From MSPOR6 sp964652195 (GTDB lineage: Bacteria > Poribacteria > WGA-4E > WGA-3G), in contig CAZZBB010000012.1 in NCBI GenBank assembly GCA_964652195.1, positions 62,001 to 126,000 on the forward strand: a DNA stretch of 64,000 nucleotides, written 5' to 3'. Shown here one piece after another: positions 27,191-35,957 of this stretch. Numbering within the stretch: the first letter of the stretch is position 1; each line of letters starts with the position of its first letter. The notes under the pieces were generated by a model. It saw only the letters and a list, made by a program, of their open reading frames with translations, had not been told where the DNA came from and ran no database searches. A program made the translations under genes and the position numbers.

Positions 27191-27540
27191 AACTTTCTCC
27201 TTAGATGAATATGATTTTAGTATATATTAAACTTGTAAGCTATACAATACATTAATTCGTTTGTCGATAGTAAAATATAGAAAAACTTAATACCTACGGG
27301 GAATAATCTCCGGTTTTATAGATAGAATTGGAACCTATAAAACCGCAATACTTATGTGACACCTAACGACAAAAAGGACTTATCATATTACATTTATTTT
27401 TTTATACCAAAATGATTTAAATTGTTGTAATATTATCATCTGTTATTTAGTAAAGTCAGTATACGAATTGAATCAAAGACTAAACGAAACATTAATTATC
27501 ATATATGAAACGAACTAACATGTGAATAAAGGAGAATTGG
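27191..27540. other. Divergent intergenic region
   Basis: 350 AT-rich bases lie between the P460 gene and ftsY, which point away from each other. One inverted repeat, cggttttatag (27311-27321) against ctataaaaccg (27335-27345), is present. Promoters for both units must be here, but I cannot place them with confidence. AGGAG precedes the ftsY start. Confidence 0.5.
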
Positions 27541-28557
27541 ATGCTTAGAAAATTGTTTAAAGGTGGTGATAAAAAAGCTGATGAACTAAAGAACACAGTA
27601 CAGGATGAACCACTGGAGACAAATGGGAAAGATAATTGGTTTAATCGTCTGAAATCCAGTTTGGCTAAAACTCGAAATAATTTAATGTCTCAACTTTCTG
27701 GATTACTTCGAGTCGGTAGGAAGATTGACGAAGATCTAATGGATGAAATTGAAGAGATTCTAATCCAAGCTGACGTAGGTGTTGATACAACTCTGAAATT
27801 GATGGATAATGTTCGGGAGACAGTAAAATCCCAAGGATTGGGCGACTCCTCTGAGTTAGAAATAGTTATTAAAGATGAAATTCGAAATCTGCTCGGGGAA
27901 GATACTCCATTAAAACTTGAAGGAGAAGGACCTTATACGATTTTGGTTCTTGGCGTGAACGGTGCAGGAAAAACGACAACTATTGGGAAACTTGCCAGCA
28001 GGTTTAACACTGATGGATACCGTGTTCTCGTTGCAGCAGGAGACACTTTTCGGGCAGCTGCTGAAGATCAATTAGAAGTCTGGTGTGAACGAGCAGGGGT
28101 CGACTTGATTCGGGGTGGAGAAAATGCTGAACCTGCCTCTGTGGTTTTTGATGCTATACACGCAGCAAATCATCGTGAAGCAGATGTTTTAATAGTAGAC
28201 ACAGCAGGAAGATTACATACGAAAAAACCTTTGATGGATGAGTTGTCAAAAATCGGACGGGTTATGGCACAAGCCCATGCTGGAGCTCCCCATGAAGTAC
28301 TACTTGTTATTGATGGTACCGTGGGACAAAATGCCTTAATGCAGGCGAAGATTTTCAATGAAGCTGTTCCTATTACGGGTGTGGCAGTCACTAAACTTGA
28401 CGGTACCGCAAAGGGCGGAATAATACTTGGAGTGAAATCCGAATTGGGAGCACCCGTAAAACTAATTGGAATTGGAGAGAAACTTGACGACCTAAGAGAT
28501 TTTGTAGGTACCGAATTTGTTGAAGCTCTTTTTGTTTCTGAAGAGACATCAGAGTAA
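27541..28557 (+). CDS. ftsY: Signal recognition particle receptor FtsY
   Basis: FtsY is the GTPase that docks signal recognition particle-ribosome complexes at the membrane. A short charged A-region is followed by the N domain (about residues 35-125) and the G domain with GVNGAGKTTTIGKLA near residue 140, DTFRAAAEDQL, VDTAGRLHTKKPLMDEL, TKLDGTAKGG and the closing GIGEKLDDLRDF motif. Its length of 338 residues is that of short-A-domain FtsY. A strong hairpin terminator follows. Confidence 0.96.
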   Translation: MLRKLFKGGDKKADELKNTVQDEPLETNGKDNWFNRLKSSLAKTRNNLMSQLSGLLRVGRKIDEDLMDEIEEILIQADVGVDTTLKLMDNVRETVKSQGLGDSSELEIVIKDEIRNLLGEDTPLKLEGEGPYTILVLGVNGAGKTTTIGKLASRFNTDGYRVLVAAGDTFRAAAEDQLEVWCERAGVDLIRGGENAEPASVVFDAIHAANHREADVLIVDTAGRLHTKKPLMDELSKIGRVMAQAHAGAPHEVLLVIDGTVGQNALMQAKIFNEAVPITGVAVTKLDGTAKGGIILGVKSELGAPVKLIGIGEKLDDLRDFVGTEFVEALFVSEETSE

Positions 28558-28609
28558 CATACTACAGCCTAACCCTACAACATATTATATAGGGTTAGGC
28601 TGTAGTATG
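28558..28609 (+). terminator. Terminator hairpin after ftsY
   Basis: A perfect 19-bp stem (28558-28576 against 28591-28609) with a 14-base loop begins just after the ftsY stop. It separates ftsY from the convergent sigma-factor gene and could serve both directions. Confidence 0.75.
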
Positions 28610-28658
28610 TAAGCAGGTAATGTAGAGGACAATCTTAATCTACCTTGTAGAACTTGTC

Positions 28659-29276
28659 TTATAGGGCATCTCCATCTTTAAGGTAGGACTGTAAGTGTTT
28701 GCGTAGATTGCGATGGGCATGGAATAGGTGAGCCTTGACAGTTCCATCCGATCTACCAACCGCAGTAGCGATATCTTTTAGTGATAGACCATCCCAGTGG
28801 CGTAAGATGAAAATCTTACGTTGTTTCGGTGGCAGCTGACGAATCGCCTTTCGGATCTGAAGTCTAAGCTCCTTATTCTCCACTGCTTTGGCAGGTGAAT
28901 CTAACCGTAGGTCTGGGAAATTCGCCATCGGTAATTCCTCGGATTCATCGGAATCATATACCATTACTTCCGAACGCGATTTTTTTCGTAAAAAATCTAT
29001 ACACAGGTTGACAGTGATTTTATAAAGCCAACTATAGAACTGGCATTGACTCTTGAAGTTACCCAATCCTTGGTAAGCACGGATAAATGCATCTTGTGTA
29101 ATATCAAGGGCATCTTCATGATTAGGAACAAAACGCAGCACTAACCGATAAGTTCGTTTTTGATAGCGAGTAAATAGCGTATCAAATACTGCGGTATCAC
29201 CACTTTGAAATTGTTCTATCAGTTGAGCATCATCATTACAACTTGGAGGAATACTTTCGGGGCTTGGGGACTGCAT
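28659..29276 (-). CDS. ECF RNA polymerase sigma factor (205 aa)
   Basis: The protein carries sigma region 2 (YRLVLRFVPNHEDALDITQDAFIRAYQGLGNF, about residues 42-75) and region 4 (LPPKQRKIFILRHWDGLSLKDIATAVGRSDGTVKAHLFHA, about residues 148-187), typical of sigma-24/RpoE-type factors responding to envelope signals. No membrane anti-sigma gene is adjacent: the next upstream gene is a MarR-type regulator and the downstream gene converges. Control may therefore be by transcription or by a distant partner. Confidence 0.92.
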   Translation of the reverse strand: MQSPSPESIPPSCNDDAQLIEQFQSGDTAVFDTLFTRYQKRTYRLVLRFVPNHEDALDITQDAFIRAYQGLGNFKSQCQFYSWLYKITVNLCIDFLRKKSRSEVMVYDSDESEELPMANFPDLRLDSPAKAVENKELRLQIRKAIRQLPPKQRKIFILRHWDGLSLKDIATAVGRSDGTVKAHLFHAHRNLRKHLQSYLKDGDAL

Positions 29277-29336
29277 GTTCTCCTCTTATATGTCATTGGC
29301 TGAATAGTAATTCAGTCGTTAGTTATAGAATAGAAG

Positions 29337-30215
29337 TCACCGATCTGTCTGTTTTTGTACACAATGAAACCATTCTCTGTATCTGCGGCTATCTTTAACC
29401 ATCTGTTGAAGCAGGGATAATTCCTCATCTTCTTCGGCACAAGGTGCATCAGCCAGCAATGCTAACAACTCCTCATACACGATCTTATCTTCATCTACCA
29501 ATGCTGAAAGAAGACTATCAAAGTTCTCTCCCATTCCGAGTAGTGAAAATAATTGATTCGTGTGCCGTAATTCTTCTGAGGCAGCCTGGTTTAGGTACGC
29601 AGCAAGTTCATGTTCATTTCGTTTCTCTGCGATTCGAGCGAGAATTAACCGCATTCCGACGAGTTTGAGTTTGGCTTGCGCAAGTTCGTCAAGTCCCGTC
29701 TCAAATTTCTCACGTAAATGATCAGCATCACGCGGGTGCAACTGGGAATAACTCGGCCAAACGGGTTTCGCCATCACCTGTTTCAATCTCTTTAGACTTT
29801 CTATAAGGTTATCTTGTTCTTCTGGGGACAATTGACCAAAAGTGTGTTCCCAAAAGTCTTCTGCCTGTTTTACACCTTCACTAAAAAGTTCTTGAGATTG
29901 TGGTGTTAGTTGAATGCGAGCTCTTCTTCTATCTTCATCACACTTACGACGGACAACCCAACCTTGACGTTCTAATCTGTTGACTAAACCAGAAACTGTA
30001 TTGTGAGCAAGACCGAGATGTTCACCCAATTCACTTACATACATGCCGGATTCACGACCATACCAATGTAAGTGTTGTAAGGCGTTAAATTGGACAATTG
30101 TTAGGCGATTCGGAACTAAATCCTGAATAAACCGGGATTTGGTTGATGCTTGGGCATGTCGCATCACACGCATAACAACATCAATTTCTTGGTTGAATTC
30201 ACGGTTTTTAGACAT
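29337..30215 (-). CDS. MarR regulator fused to a ferritin-like domain (292 aa)
   Basis: Residues about 10-145 are a MarR winged helix: LTIVQFNALQHLHWYGRESGMYVSELGEHLGLAHNTVSGLVNRLERQGWVVRRKCDEDRRRARIQLTP. The C-terminal half (about 165-292) is all helical, with AAYLNQAASEELRHTNQLFSLLG, an EExxH element like that of rubrerythrin and ferritin diiron proteins. The matching second carboxylate/His pair is not clear, so metal binding is inference. A DNA-binding domain joined to such a sensor would suit control by iron, oxygen or peroxide. It lies 60 bases upstream of the ECF sigma gene on the same strand. Confidence 0.75.
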   Translation of the reverse strand: MSKNREFNQEIDVVMRVMRHAQASTKSRFIQDLVPNRLTIVQFNALQHLHWYGRESGMYVSELGEHLGLAHNTVSGLVNRLERQGWVVRRKCDEDRRRARIQLTPQSQELFSEGVKQAEDFWEHTFGQLSPEEQDNLIESLKRLKQVMAKPVWPSYSQLHPRDADHLREKFETGLDELAQAKLKLVGMRLILARIAEKRNEHELAAYLNQAASEELRHTNQLFSLLGMGENFDSLLSALVDEDKIVYEELLALLADAPCAEEDEELSLLQQMVKDSRRYREWFHCVQKQTDR

Positions 30216-30339
30216 ATTTCTAAATTGCGTCCTATATAAGAGGTAAATCCGTCGTATACGACATAATTATAGAGGTAAATTCAGGCTATGTCAAATTAAA
30301 ATGGGTTTAAATACAGAATTAGTAAGAATTTAGAAGGGT

Positions 30340-32067
30340 TTAATTGCTACCAACCAAACGTTGTGCCTTCATTTTTCGCTTAGACTTGGTCTTTGTGCGT
30401 TTATTATTTATAGGTTTTTCTACTATTTTCTCTGGTTCAATCTCTTCGGATTGAGCAATCATTTCTTGTTGTTCTGCTTCATATTCAGCATAAGTTCCAT
30501 CAAAAAATCGGGTGGTGATTCCCTCTTTAGTACTCTCAAAAATCAACATTTTAGTGGCTAAACTATTTAACAAATACCGGTCATGTGAAATGATGAAAAG
30601 CGTGGCAGGATAATTCGAAAGTGCATTTTCAAGTGCTTCACGTGCGGGGATATCCAAATGGTTTGTTGGCTCATCAAGGAGAAGTACATTTGCCTTTTCC
30701 AATAGTAGCTTTGCCAGTTGAACACGACTTTGTTCCCCTCCGCTCAAGTTTCGGATCTGTTTAAACACATCATCACCAGAAAATAGAAATCTTGCTAAAA
30801 AGCCACGAACTTGTGTCTGTGTGTAGTCAGGACAAAGTTCCCAAATTTCTTCAAGGATCTCTTTGTCAAGATTGAGTCCTTCTAATTCTTGTGTATAATA
30901 CCCAAATTTAAGTGTAGGTCCAACCCAGAGTTCCCCCTGTGTTGGCTGTTCTTCTCCTAACATCATACGGAAGAATGTAGTCTTTCCAACACCATTTGGA
31001 CCGAGAATACCAACCACATCTCCACGAGATACCTCAAAGGTTAGATCTGTGAACAAGACTTTTTCATCAAACTGTTTGCTAACTTTATGGCAACGAAGGA
31101 TATCATCACCGCCACGTGTCTCTGCAGAGAAGTTAAGGTTCAACGAAGGAGAATCAGTACTCGGTTTTTCGACTTTTTCCATTCTGTCTAATTTTTTTAG
31201 ACGTCCTTGTGCTTCACGAGTTCGTTGACCGGCTATGTTCCGTTCGATAAAATCCGATTCCTTGGTAATAAAGTCCTGTTGAATTTTGAATGTTCTTTCA
31301 TCGACCAATCTCTCTACACCCTTTATTTCACAATACTTGGAGTAATTGCCTCTGTAAATCTTGATTTGATGGTGATTCAAATCCCATACTTTACTGACAA
31401 CATTATCTAAGAAATACCTATCGTGGGAAACAACAAGAACTGCCCCTTTATACTCGGTATTAATATAATTTTCCAACCATTCGATTCCATTAATATCGAG
31501 ATGATTTGTCGGTTCATCCAGAAGTAGTAGGTCAGGATCTTCAAGTAACAGTTTGCCAAGTGTGGCACGGCTTTTCTGTCCACCACTAAGAACGCTAACC
31601 GGTAGGTTGAAATCCTGTACACTAAAACCTAATCCACCTAAAACGCGATTAATCAGATGTTCATAGTCATAACCCCCTAATCGGTCATGTTGATCTTGTA
31701 GACGAGAATACCGTTGTAAAAGTTGCGGGGTTTCCTGAGATTCCATCTGTTCTGCAAGTAGTAGCATCTGATCCTCAAGGGCAAGTCTATCTGCAAAAAC
31801 CTTAAGCATTTCTTGTCGGAGTGTACAATCATGTTCTAATTCCGGTTCTTGGCTCAGGTAACCTACACGCATTCCTTTCGCTGGTATAACTTTTCCTTTG
31901 AAATCCGTGAGTATACCACACATAATCTTCAGTAACGTTGTCTTTCCACACCCATTTCGTCCAATCAAACCTAAGCGATCCCCAGGTGCAATCGAGATTG
32001 AAATATCATCCAGTATTATATCCGGATCATACATTTTCGTTACATTTTGTAATTCTACTAATGACAT
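30340..32067 (-). CDS. ABC-F family ATPase (575 aa)
   Basis: Two ATP-binding cassettes are present without membrane segments. The first has GRNGCGKTTLLK, LSGGQKSRATLGKLLLEDPDLLLLDEPTNHLD; the second has GPNGVGKTTFFRM, LSGGEQSRVQLAKLLLEKANVLLLDEPTNHLD. The linker between them contains many charged residues, and the C-terminus is basic (KRTKTKSKRKMKAQR). ABC-F proteins act on the ribosome E site in translation rescue or antibiotic protection. The ATG at 32067 (MSLVELQNVTKMYD) matches family starts better than the upstream in-frame start at 32115. Confidence 0.92.
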   Translation of the reverse strand: MSLVELQNVTKMYDPDIILDDISISIAPGDRLGLIGRNGCGKTTLLKIMCGILTDFKGKVIPAKGMRVGYLSQEPELEHDCTLRQEMLKVFADRLALEDQMLLLAEQMESQETPQLLQRYSRLQDQHDRLGGYDYEHLINRVLGGLGFSVQDFNLPVSVLSGGQKSRATLGKLLLEDPDLLLLDEPTNHLDINGIEWLENYINTEYKGAVLVVSHDRYFLDNVVSKVWDLNHHQIKIYRGNYSKYCEIKGVERLVDERTFKIQQDFITKESDFIERNIAGQRTREAQGRLKKLDRMEKVEKPSTDSPSLNLNFSAETRGGDDILRCHKVSKQFDEKVLFTDLTFEVSRGDVVGILGPNGVGKTTFFRMMLGEEQPTQGELWVGPTLKFGYYTQELEGLNLDKEILEEIWELCPDYTQTQVRGFLARFLFSGDDVFKQIRNLSGGEQSRVQLAKLLLEKANVLLLDEPTNHLDIPAREALENALSNYPATLFIISHDRYLLNSLATKMLIFESTKEGITTRFFDGTYAEYEAEQQEMIAQSEEIEPEKIVEKPINNKRTKTKSKRKMKAQRLVGSN

Positions 32068-32144
32068 TATCTTTTGTCCTATAATCCATTTATCAGTGTG
32101 GTAATGTAGCCACAAGTATTGTTCTCAGAATTAATTATATGTAT

Positions 32145-33062
32145 TCAAGTCTGCCAATTAGAACTGCGAAGAATCATTTCTTGATACTTATCAGCACTAT
32201 TCTTATCAGGCCTGCGTATGTTAAATTGTCTAAATCGCCAGAAAGCTATTGTGAGCGCAGCATAGTGAACATAGGGATCTAAACCTCTAAATTCATCATC
32301 AGAAATCGGACGAGTAGCATTATATGCATCCAAGAAACTATGCACAAGTTCTTCTTCCAATATATGGTCTTCAGTGTAGCAACACCCGATAATTGTCATA
32401 GCGATATCAATTAACAATGTATCCTGACACCCCTCTTCAAAATCAATAATTGTGACCAACTTTTCACCATCAAAAAGTGTATTATCTAAGAACAGATCTC
32501 CGTGTAATAGACCTGAAGGTAGAGGTTTTTCCAATTCAGGTGTCATCCATTCGAGTTCTGATTTTAACCATAATAAAAATGGGTGTGTCTTAAATTCTGT
32601 CTTTTCTATCTCCTTAATAAATGGAACTATTTGCGATATTCCCATTGGGAAACGTGGAAGTTCCATAAGCGGTGATATACGATGTAGTTTTGCTAATGCT
32701 TCTCCGATTTGCTTCAACACACACTGAGATGGGTGAGGGGTTGTTCCATTCATAAAAGGGTAAATTATCACACGGAAATCTTGCGATAAATGGAGAAATT
32801 CACCATTTCTCTGTGGAATAGGATATGGAGTAGGGTAATCATGTTGTTGAAGGTGTGTTAACAGAGAGATTTGCAACTGAAGTTCATCTGTAGTCTTCTC
32901 ATCACATATTTTCAGTAGATAAACCCCATCTGAAGTAGTGAGTTTAAAGTTGCTATTTCCATACCCACCGGACATCACTTCAAGGTCTGTTGGTGTACCT
33001 ATTGAGTAATGTGAAACTATGTCGGCAACTTCAGTTGATGAAAGGGTGGTATACTGTGCCAT
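32145..33062 (-). CDS. Homoserine kinase-like (APH fold) phosphotransferase (305 aa)
   Basis: An aminoglycoside-phosphotransferase-fold kinase with a Gly-rich loop (MSGGYGNSNFKLTTSDGVYLLKI), the catalytic HGDLFLDNTLF and the metal-binding IDFEEGCQDTLLIDIA. This pattern fits type II homoserine kinase (ThrB of the APH family), which phosphorylates homoserine for threonine synthesis, although related sugar or choline kinases look alike. The start at 33062 (MAQYTTLSSTEV) begins 14 bases after the stop of the TPR lipoprotein gene, so the two are probably co-transcribed. A longer frame to 33140 overlaps that gene. Confidence 0.75.
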   Translation of the reverse strand: MAQYTTLSSTEVADIVSHYSIGTPTDLEVMSGGYGNSNFKLTTSDGVYLLKICDEKTTDELQLQISLLTHLQQHDYPTPYPIPQRNGEFLHLSQDFRVIIYPFMNGTTPHPSQCVLKQIGEALAKLHRISPLMELPRFPMGISQIVPFIKEIEKTEFKTHPFLLWLKSELEWMTPELEKPLPSGLLHGDLFLDNTLFDGEKLVTIIDFEEGCQDTLLIDIAMTIIGCCYTEDHILEEELVHSFLDAYNATRPISDDEFRGLDPYVHYAALTIAFWRFRQFNIRRPDKNSADKYQEMILRSSNWQT

Positions 33063-33075
33063 GTAATAATGGATA

Positions 33076-33597
33076 CTACTGTTTCGGTTCGGTAGCGTGT
33101 ATGAATTCTTTGTATTCAGGTAGGTTGCGAAGTCTATCAAATGCAGATTCCATTTTAGCAGATTCGAGCATTGCCTTATCTAATCGAACCGCTTCACGGA
33201 GAGAAATAATTGCCTTTTCTATAGTTTTTCCACTTGTTTTCTCTGCTTGAATGGAATAACCGATGGCAAGGTTATAATATGCCTTTGCGAAATTAGGATC
33301 TAACTGTGTTGCACGTTCCCAGGCAATGATTGCGTCATATAGTTCACCCATATTTCCATATACAGCACCCAGATTGTAGTATGGCAGTGCCCACCCCGGC
33401 TCATTTTGAATTGCCAATTTGAACTCAGAAATAGCTTGTACATGGTCACCGTTCTTCGCGGAAGCAAGTCCCCATTTATAGTGTGATTGCGCAACCTCGT
33501 TGGGTTCTTGATCATTCGTCTCGTCGGAATATGGAATAGTATTCAGTCCACATCCAATTAATATACAAAATGCACTGAATAATGTAAGTGTTTTCAT
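33076..33597 (-). CDS. TPR lipoprotein (173 aa)
   Basis: A lipoprotein signal ending LIGC is followed by three tetratricopeptide repeats (SHYKWGLASAKNGDHVQAI, ALPYYNLGAVYGNMGELYDAI, AKAYYNLAIGYSIQAEKT) and a short C-terminal helix. TPR repeats bind partner proteins; the partner is unknown. The mature N-terminus is acidic. It heads a two-gene unit with the kinase downstream. Confidence 0.85.
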   Translation of the reverse strand: MKTLTLFSAFCILIGCGLNTIPYSDETNDQEPNEVAQSHYKWGLASAKNGDHVQAISEFKLAIQNEPGWALPYYNLGAVYGNMGELYDAIIAWERATQLDPNFAKAYYNLAIGYSIQAEKTSGKTIEKAIISLREAVRLDKAMLESAKMESAFDRLRNLPEYKEFIHATEPKQ

Positions 33598-34141
33598 AGA
33601 TTAATCCCCAATTTCTCTTACAATACTATACCTGATTCTGTGTATTGAGTCAAATAAATAGGAAAATTACAGCTGTAAACATCTTATCAATTCAGGGCTT
33701 ACGCAATACCTCTTAAAGTCCCCTGATATTGTCCAAATCGGCAGCACCAGCAGTGCGGAATGTGGATAGAAAACTTAAATACAAAAATGAATAAAAATGA
33801 AGAATATCTTAATCAATAACAACTAATATATCACAATAACACAAAATAAATTAAAAACACTTGTCAAAATAGAAATAAAATTGTAGAATACTGTATTGTT
33901 CACCTTTTATATACGAATACTAATTTATTACAATAGAGTTACGAGAATTTATATATTTAGAAATTAGTGTTCTTTAAGAATAACCCAATACAACACAACT
34001 ATATAATATCATTTCTATTTGAATAGTTCACATTATAGAAAATAAAGAAAATATCTATAGCTAACAACTAAAAACATAGAATGGATTCAAGAAATTTAGA
34101 TGATGCATTTCACATATTCATATCAAAAATTAGGAGAAAAA

Positions 34142-34363
34142 ATGATGACTACCTATAAAAACGATCCTAAATACAAAAGTTTAATTACGTCAAAAAAACG
34201 ACATTATTTGATGGTTGGAAATGTCAAAATCAGCAACAACAATAAAAACACAAAATCACACATTTTAGAAATTCTTATAAATGCAATTCAAAGTGGAGTA
34301 AAGTCAGTCTATGACAGGGTTTGCAGGGGTAATTTACACCAATTTCAATGTCACACGATGTGA
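34142..34363 (+). CDS. Possible small basic protein (73 aa)
   Basis: The ATG at 34142 has AGGAG 6 bases upstream, a better match than many real genes here. The product starts MMTTYKNDPKYKSLITSKKR and is Lys/Asn-rich with no recognised domain. The surrounding DNA is extremely AT-rich, so a chance ORF is quite possible. The final codons overlap a palindrome (34349-34365). Confidence 0.35.
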   Translation: MMTTYKNDPKYKSLITSKKRHYLMVGNVKISNNNKNTKSHILEILINAIQSGVKSVYDRVCRGNLHQFQCHTM

Positions 34364-34365
34364 CA
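34349..34365. promoter_or_regulatory. TGTCACA-CGA-TGTGACA palindrome
   Basis: Two perfect 7-bp half-sites flank a 3-base centre, 46 bases before a small ORF start at 34411. The arrangement resembles operators for dimeric helix-turn-helix regulators. It is not a CRP site, since the half-sites are inverted relative to TGTGA-N6-TCACA. Confidence 0.35.
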
Positions 34366-34410
34366 AAAAGTGTAACTTTTTCCTTGTTTCGACACATAGA
34401 GGAAAACACC

Positions 34411-34515
34411 ATGAACACGATATTACCATCAGAGAATTTAGGATTAAAAGCCTGTTTTTGCACCCTATTATTTGTCTCTATATTAGGATTAAATCGCTGT
34501 TTTTTGCCTTTTTAA
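34411..34515 (+). CDS. Possible 34-residue hydrophobic peptide
   Basis: ATG at 34411 follows GAGGA with 7-base spacing and encodes a 34-residue peptide with a hydrophobic middle (CFCTLLFVSILGL) and three Cys. Two segments, LGLKACF and LGLNRCF, repeat within it because of a DNA duplication (ttaggattaaa twice). It could be a small membrane peptide or leader peptide; no downstream gene is on the same strand before the repeat. Confidence 0.3.
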   Translation: MNTILPSENLGLKACFCTLLFVSILGLNRCFLPF

Positions 34516-34545
34516 CTGACAGAAATATCATCTTGTGTAAGGATG

Positions 34546-34696
34546 TAATACCATTTCTATATGATAATATAACATTATTTCGTAGGTCGGGTAGAAGCGA
34601 TAGCAAAACCCGACTTTTTATTCTATCATCTCGGGTTTCGTGCCTCAACCCGACCTACAATATGTTATGACAATTTGTCAATTAGAAATGGTATAA
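34546..34696. repeat. 151-bp nested inverted-repeat element
   Basis: The outer arms ataccatttct (34548-34558) and agaaatggtat (34684-34694) are exact reverse complements, gtaggtcgggt and acccgacctac form the next pair, and aaacccga with tcgggttt an inner one. The outer arm alone also occurs at 4525-4535 and, inverted, at 16646-16656, both between genes. There is no ORF inside. This fits a MITE or REP-type element. Confidence 0.6.
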
Positions 34697-34697
34697 T

Positions 34698-35942
34698 CTA
34701 TTCTTTTCGCACAATTGAATTCAGAATTGGTAAAAGTGCACCTATAGTCGGAACATCACGGAATGTAAACCCATAGTGTGAGAAATAGCTTGATGTCTCT
34801 AATGCCTCTGCAATCGTAGCGTTTTTCTCTAATTCCTTGGATACTCCAATGATGAGCGGTATATCCGTCTTATTCGGTAGTGAATTCACCCGAGTAAGCA
34901 GATGTCCTTGATGCCATGGGTGGAATAATTCAATTGCAACTTCTACACCACTACTGTGGGTTAGTTGATAATCTGGGAAACAGTAGCTATCCCCAGGTAG
35001 AGGGAAGAATTGACTACCAGGTTGGATCTGCCACTTATCAGTCTTGTTTTGAAGCATTTGCTGAAAGTGCTGAATATCTTCAGGGATATATGCAAGGAAC
35101 TGTTGTGAAATTGGTTTAATTCCGCAGGAGTCATCAATAGACAACTGAGAGGTACGTTTGTTTCTAAACTGAATTTCGGCAGTAAGTTCCCACTTCTGTT
35201 GATGTAGAACAGCGACAAAGAAGTTTGCCAAATTCATACCGTACCGTTTTGTCTTATAGAATAAGTTCAGAGGACCATCCACAGTAATCTGGAAGATATC
35301 TCCTGTATCGGTTTTTTCTTTTCGAATGCTGGATAAAAGTTGGTGAAATCGAAGATACTTAAACAATTGTCGAAGTTCAGCAGTCATCGAATCTGTAAGT
35401 CTTAGTGTAAGTGAATTACAATGCAACAATAAACCTTGTACTTGGGCAGTATTATAGCGATGCAGTAGGTGTTCCGGAGAAATACTCCTAAATGACAGAA
35501 TTTGTTGGCAACTCGGTAAATCTGCGTATAGATAATCATGTAATTCTGTTTCTGGTAATTCCGAGTCGGCACCCATTAACGCAAGAACTTTTTGGTGGTA
35601 TTCTGTATAGTCCTGAAATTGTTCTTGTGAGAGAATACGGCTTGTTTCTGTGAAAAGCCTGTTCCGAAAGGCAATCAGTTCTTCATTTGGTGCTGTATCG
35701 AATTCTGTACGATCTAACAGCAACTTTTCGAGTCCTCGTAAAATTATAGGGGACTCAGATGTACCATCAATTATCGTTTTACTATTATCTAATAGTGTTG
35801 ATCTTTTATCGTCAGTAGCAGCTTCGAATATCGTGATTAATTGTTCTGCGACCTTCAGCAATTTGGAATTCGTGGGATCAACAAATTGAGGGTATATTTG
35901 TCCCTTTTGTATCTTGTATCGGAGTAAGTCTTTAGTAAGCAT
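34698..35942 (-). CDS. Bax1-like nuclease (DUF790 family, 414 aa)
   Basis: The protein opens MLTKDLLRYKIQKGQIYPQFVD, the DUF790 start, and its C-terminal half carries a nuclease-like core (DSYCFPDYQLTHSSGVEVAIELFHPWH: an acidic residue followed by E-x-F after a strand, as in PD-(D/E)xK folds). DUF790 members of archaea, called Bax1, bind the XPB helicase and cut DNA at bubbles. The gene lies 15 bases downstream of an XPB-like helicase on the same strand, the classical pairing, so the two should form a helicase-nuclease complex in DNA repair. Confidence 0.85.
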   Translation of the reverse strand: MLTKDLLRYKIQKGQIYPQFVDPTNSKLLKVAEQLITIFEAATDDKRSTLLDNSKTIIDGTSESPIILRGLEKLLLDRTEFDTAPNEELIAFRNRLFTETSRILSQEQFQDYTEYHQKVLALMGADSELPETELHDYLYADLPSCQQILSFRSISPEHLLHRYNTAQVQGLLLHCNSLTLRLTDSMTAELRQLFKYLRFHQLLSSIRKEKTDTGDIFQITVDGPLNLFYKTKRYGMNLANFFVAVLHQQKWELTAEIQFRNKRTSQLSIDDSCGIKPISQQFLAYIPEDIQHFQQMLQNKTDKWQIQPGSQFFPLPGDSYCFPDYQLTHSSGVEVAIELFHPWHQGHLLTRVNSLPNKTDIPLIIGVSKELEKNATIAEALETSSYFSHYGFTFRDVPTIGALLPILNSIVRKE

Positions 35943-35957
35943 ACTTAGTTGATAAAG

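Larger units (their letters stand above)
33598..34697. other. Long AT-rich intergenic region
   Basis: About 1.1 kb, with the left half (33770-34090) nearly all A/T. It contains a diverged copy of the 23-bp repeat (33743-33765), two tiny ORFs with good ribosome sites (34142 and 34411), a 7-3-7 palindrome between them and a 151-bp inverted-repeat element at 34546-34696. Nothing else is recognisable, including no tRNA or known structured RNA. Confidence 0.5.

Noticed and set aside
34349..34365. CRP/FNR binding site
   Set aside because: The half-sites are TGTCACA and TGTGACA with 3-base spacing; CRP needs TGTGA-N6-TCACA.
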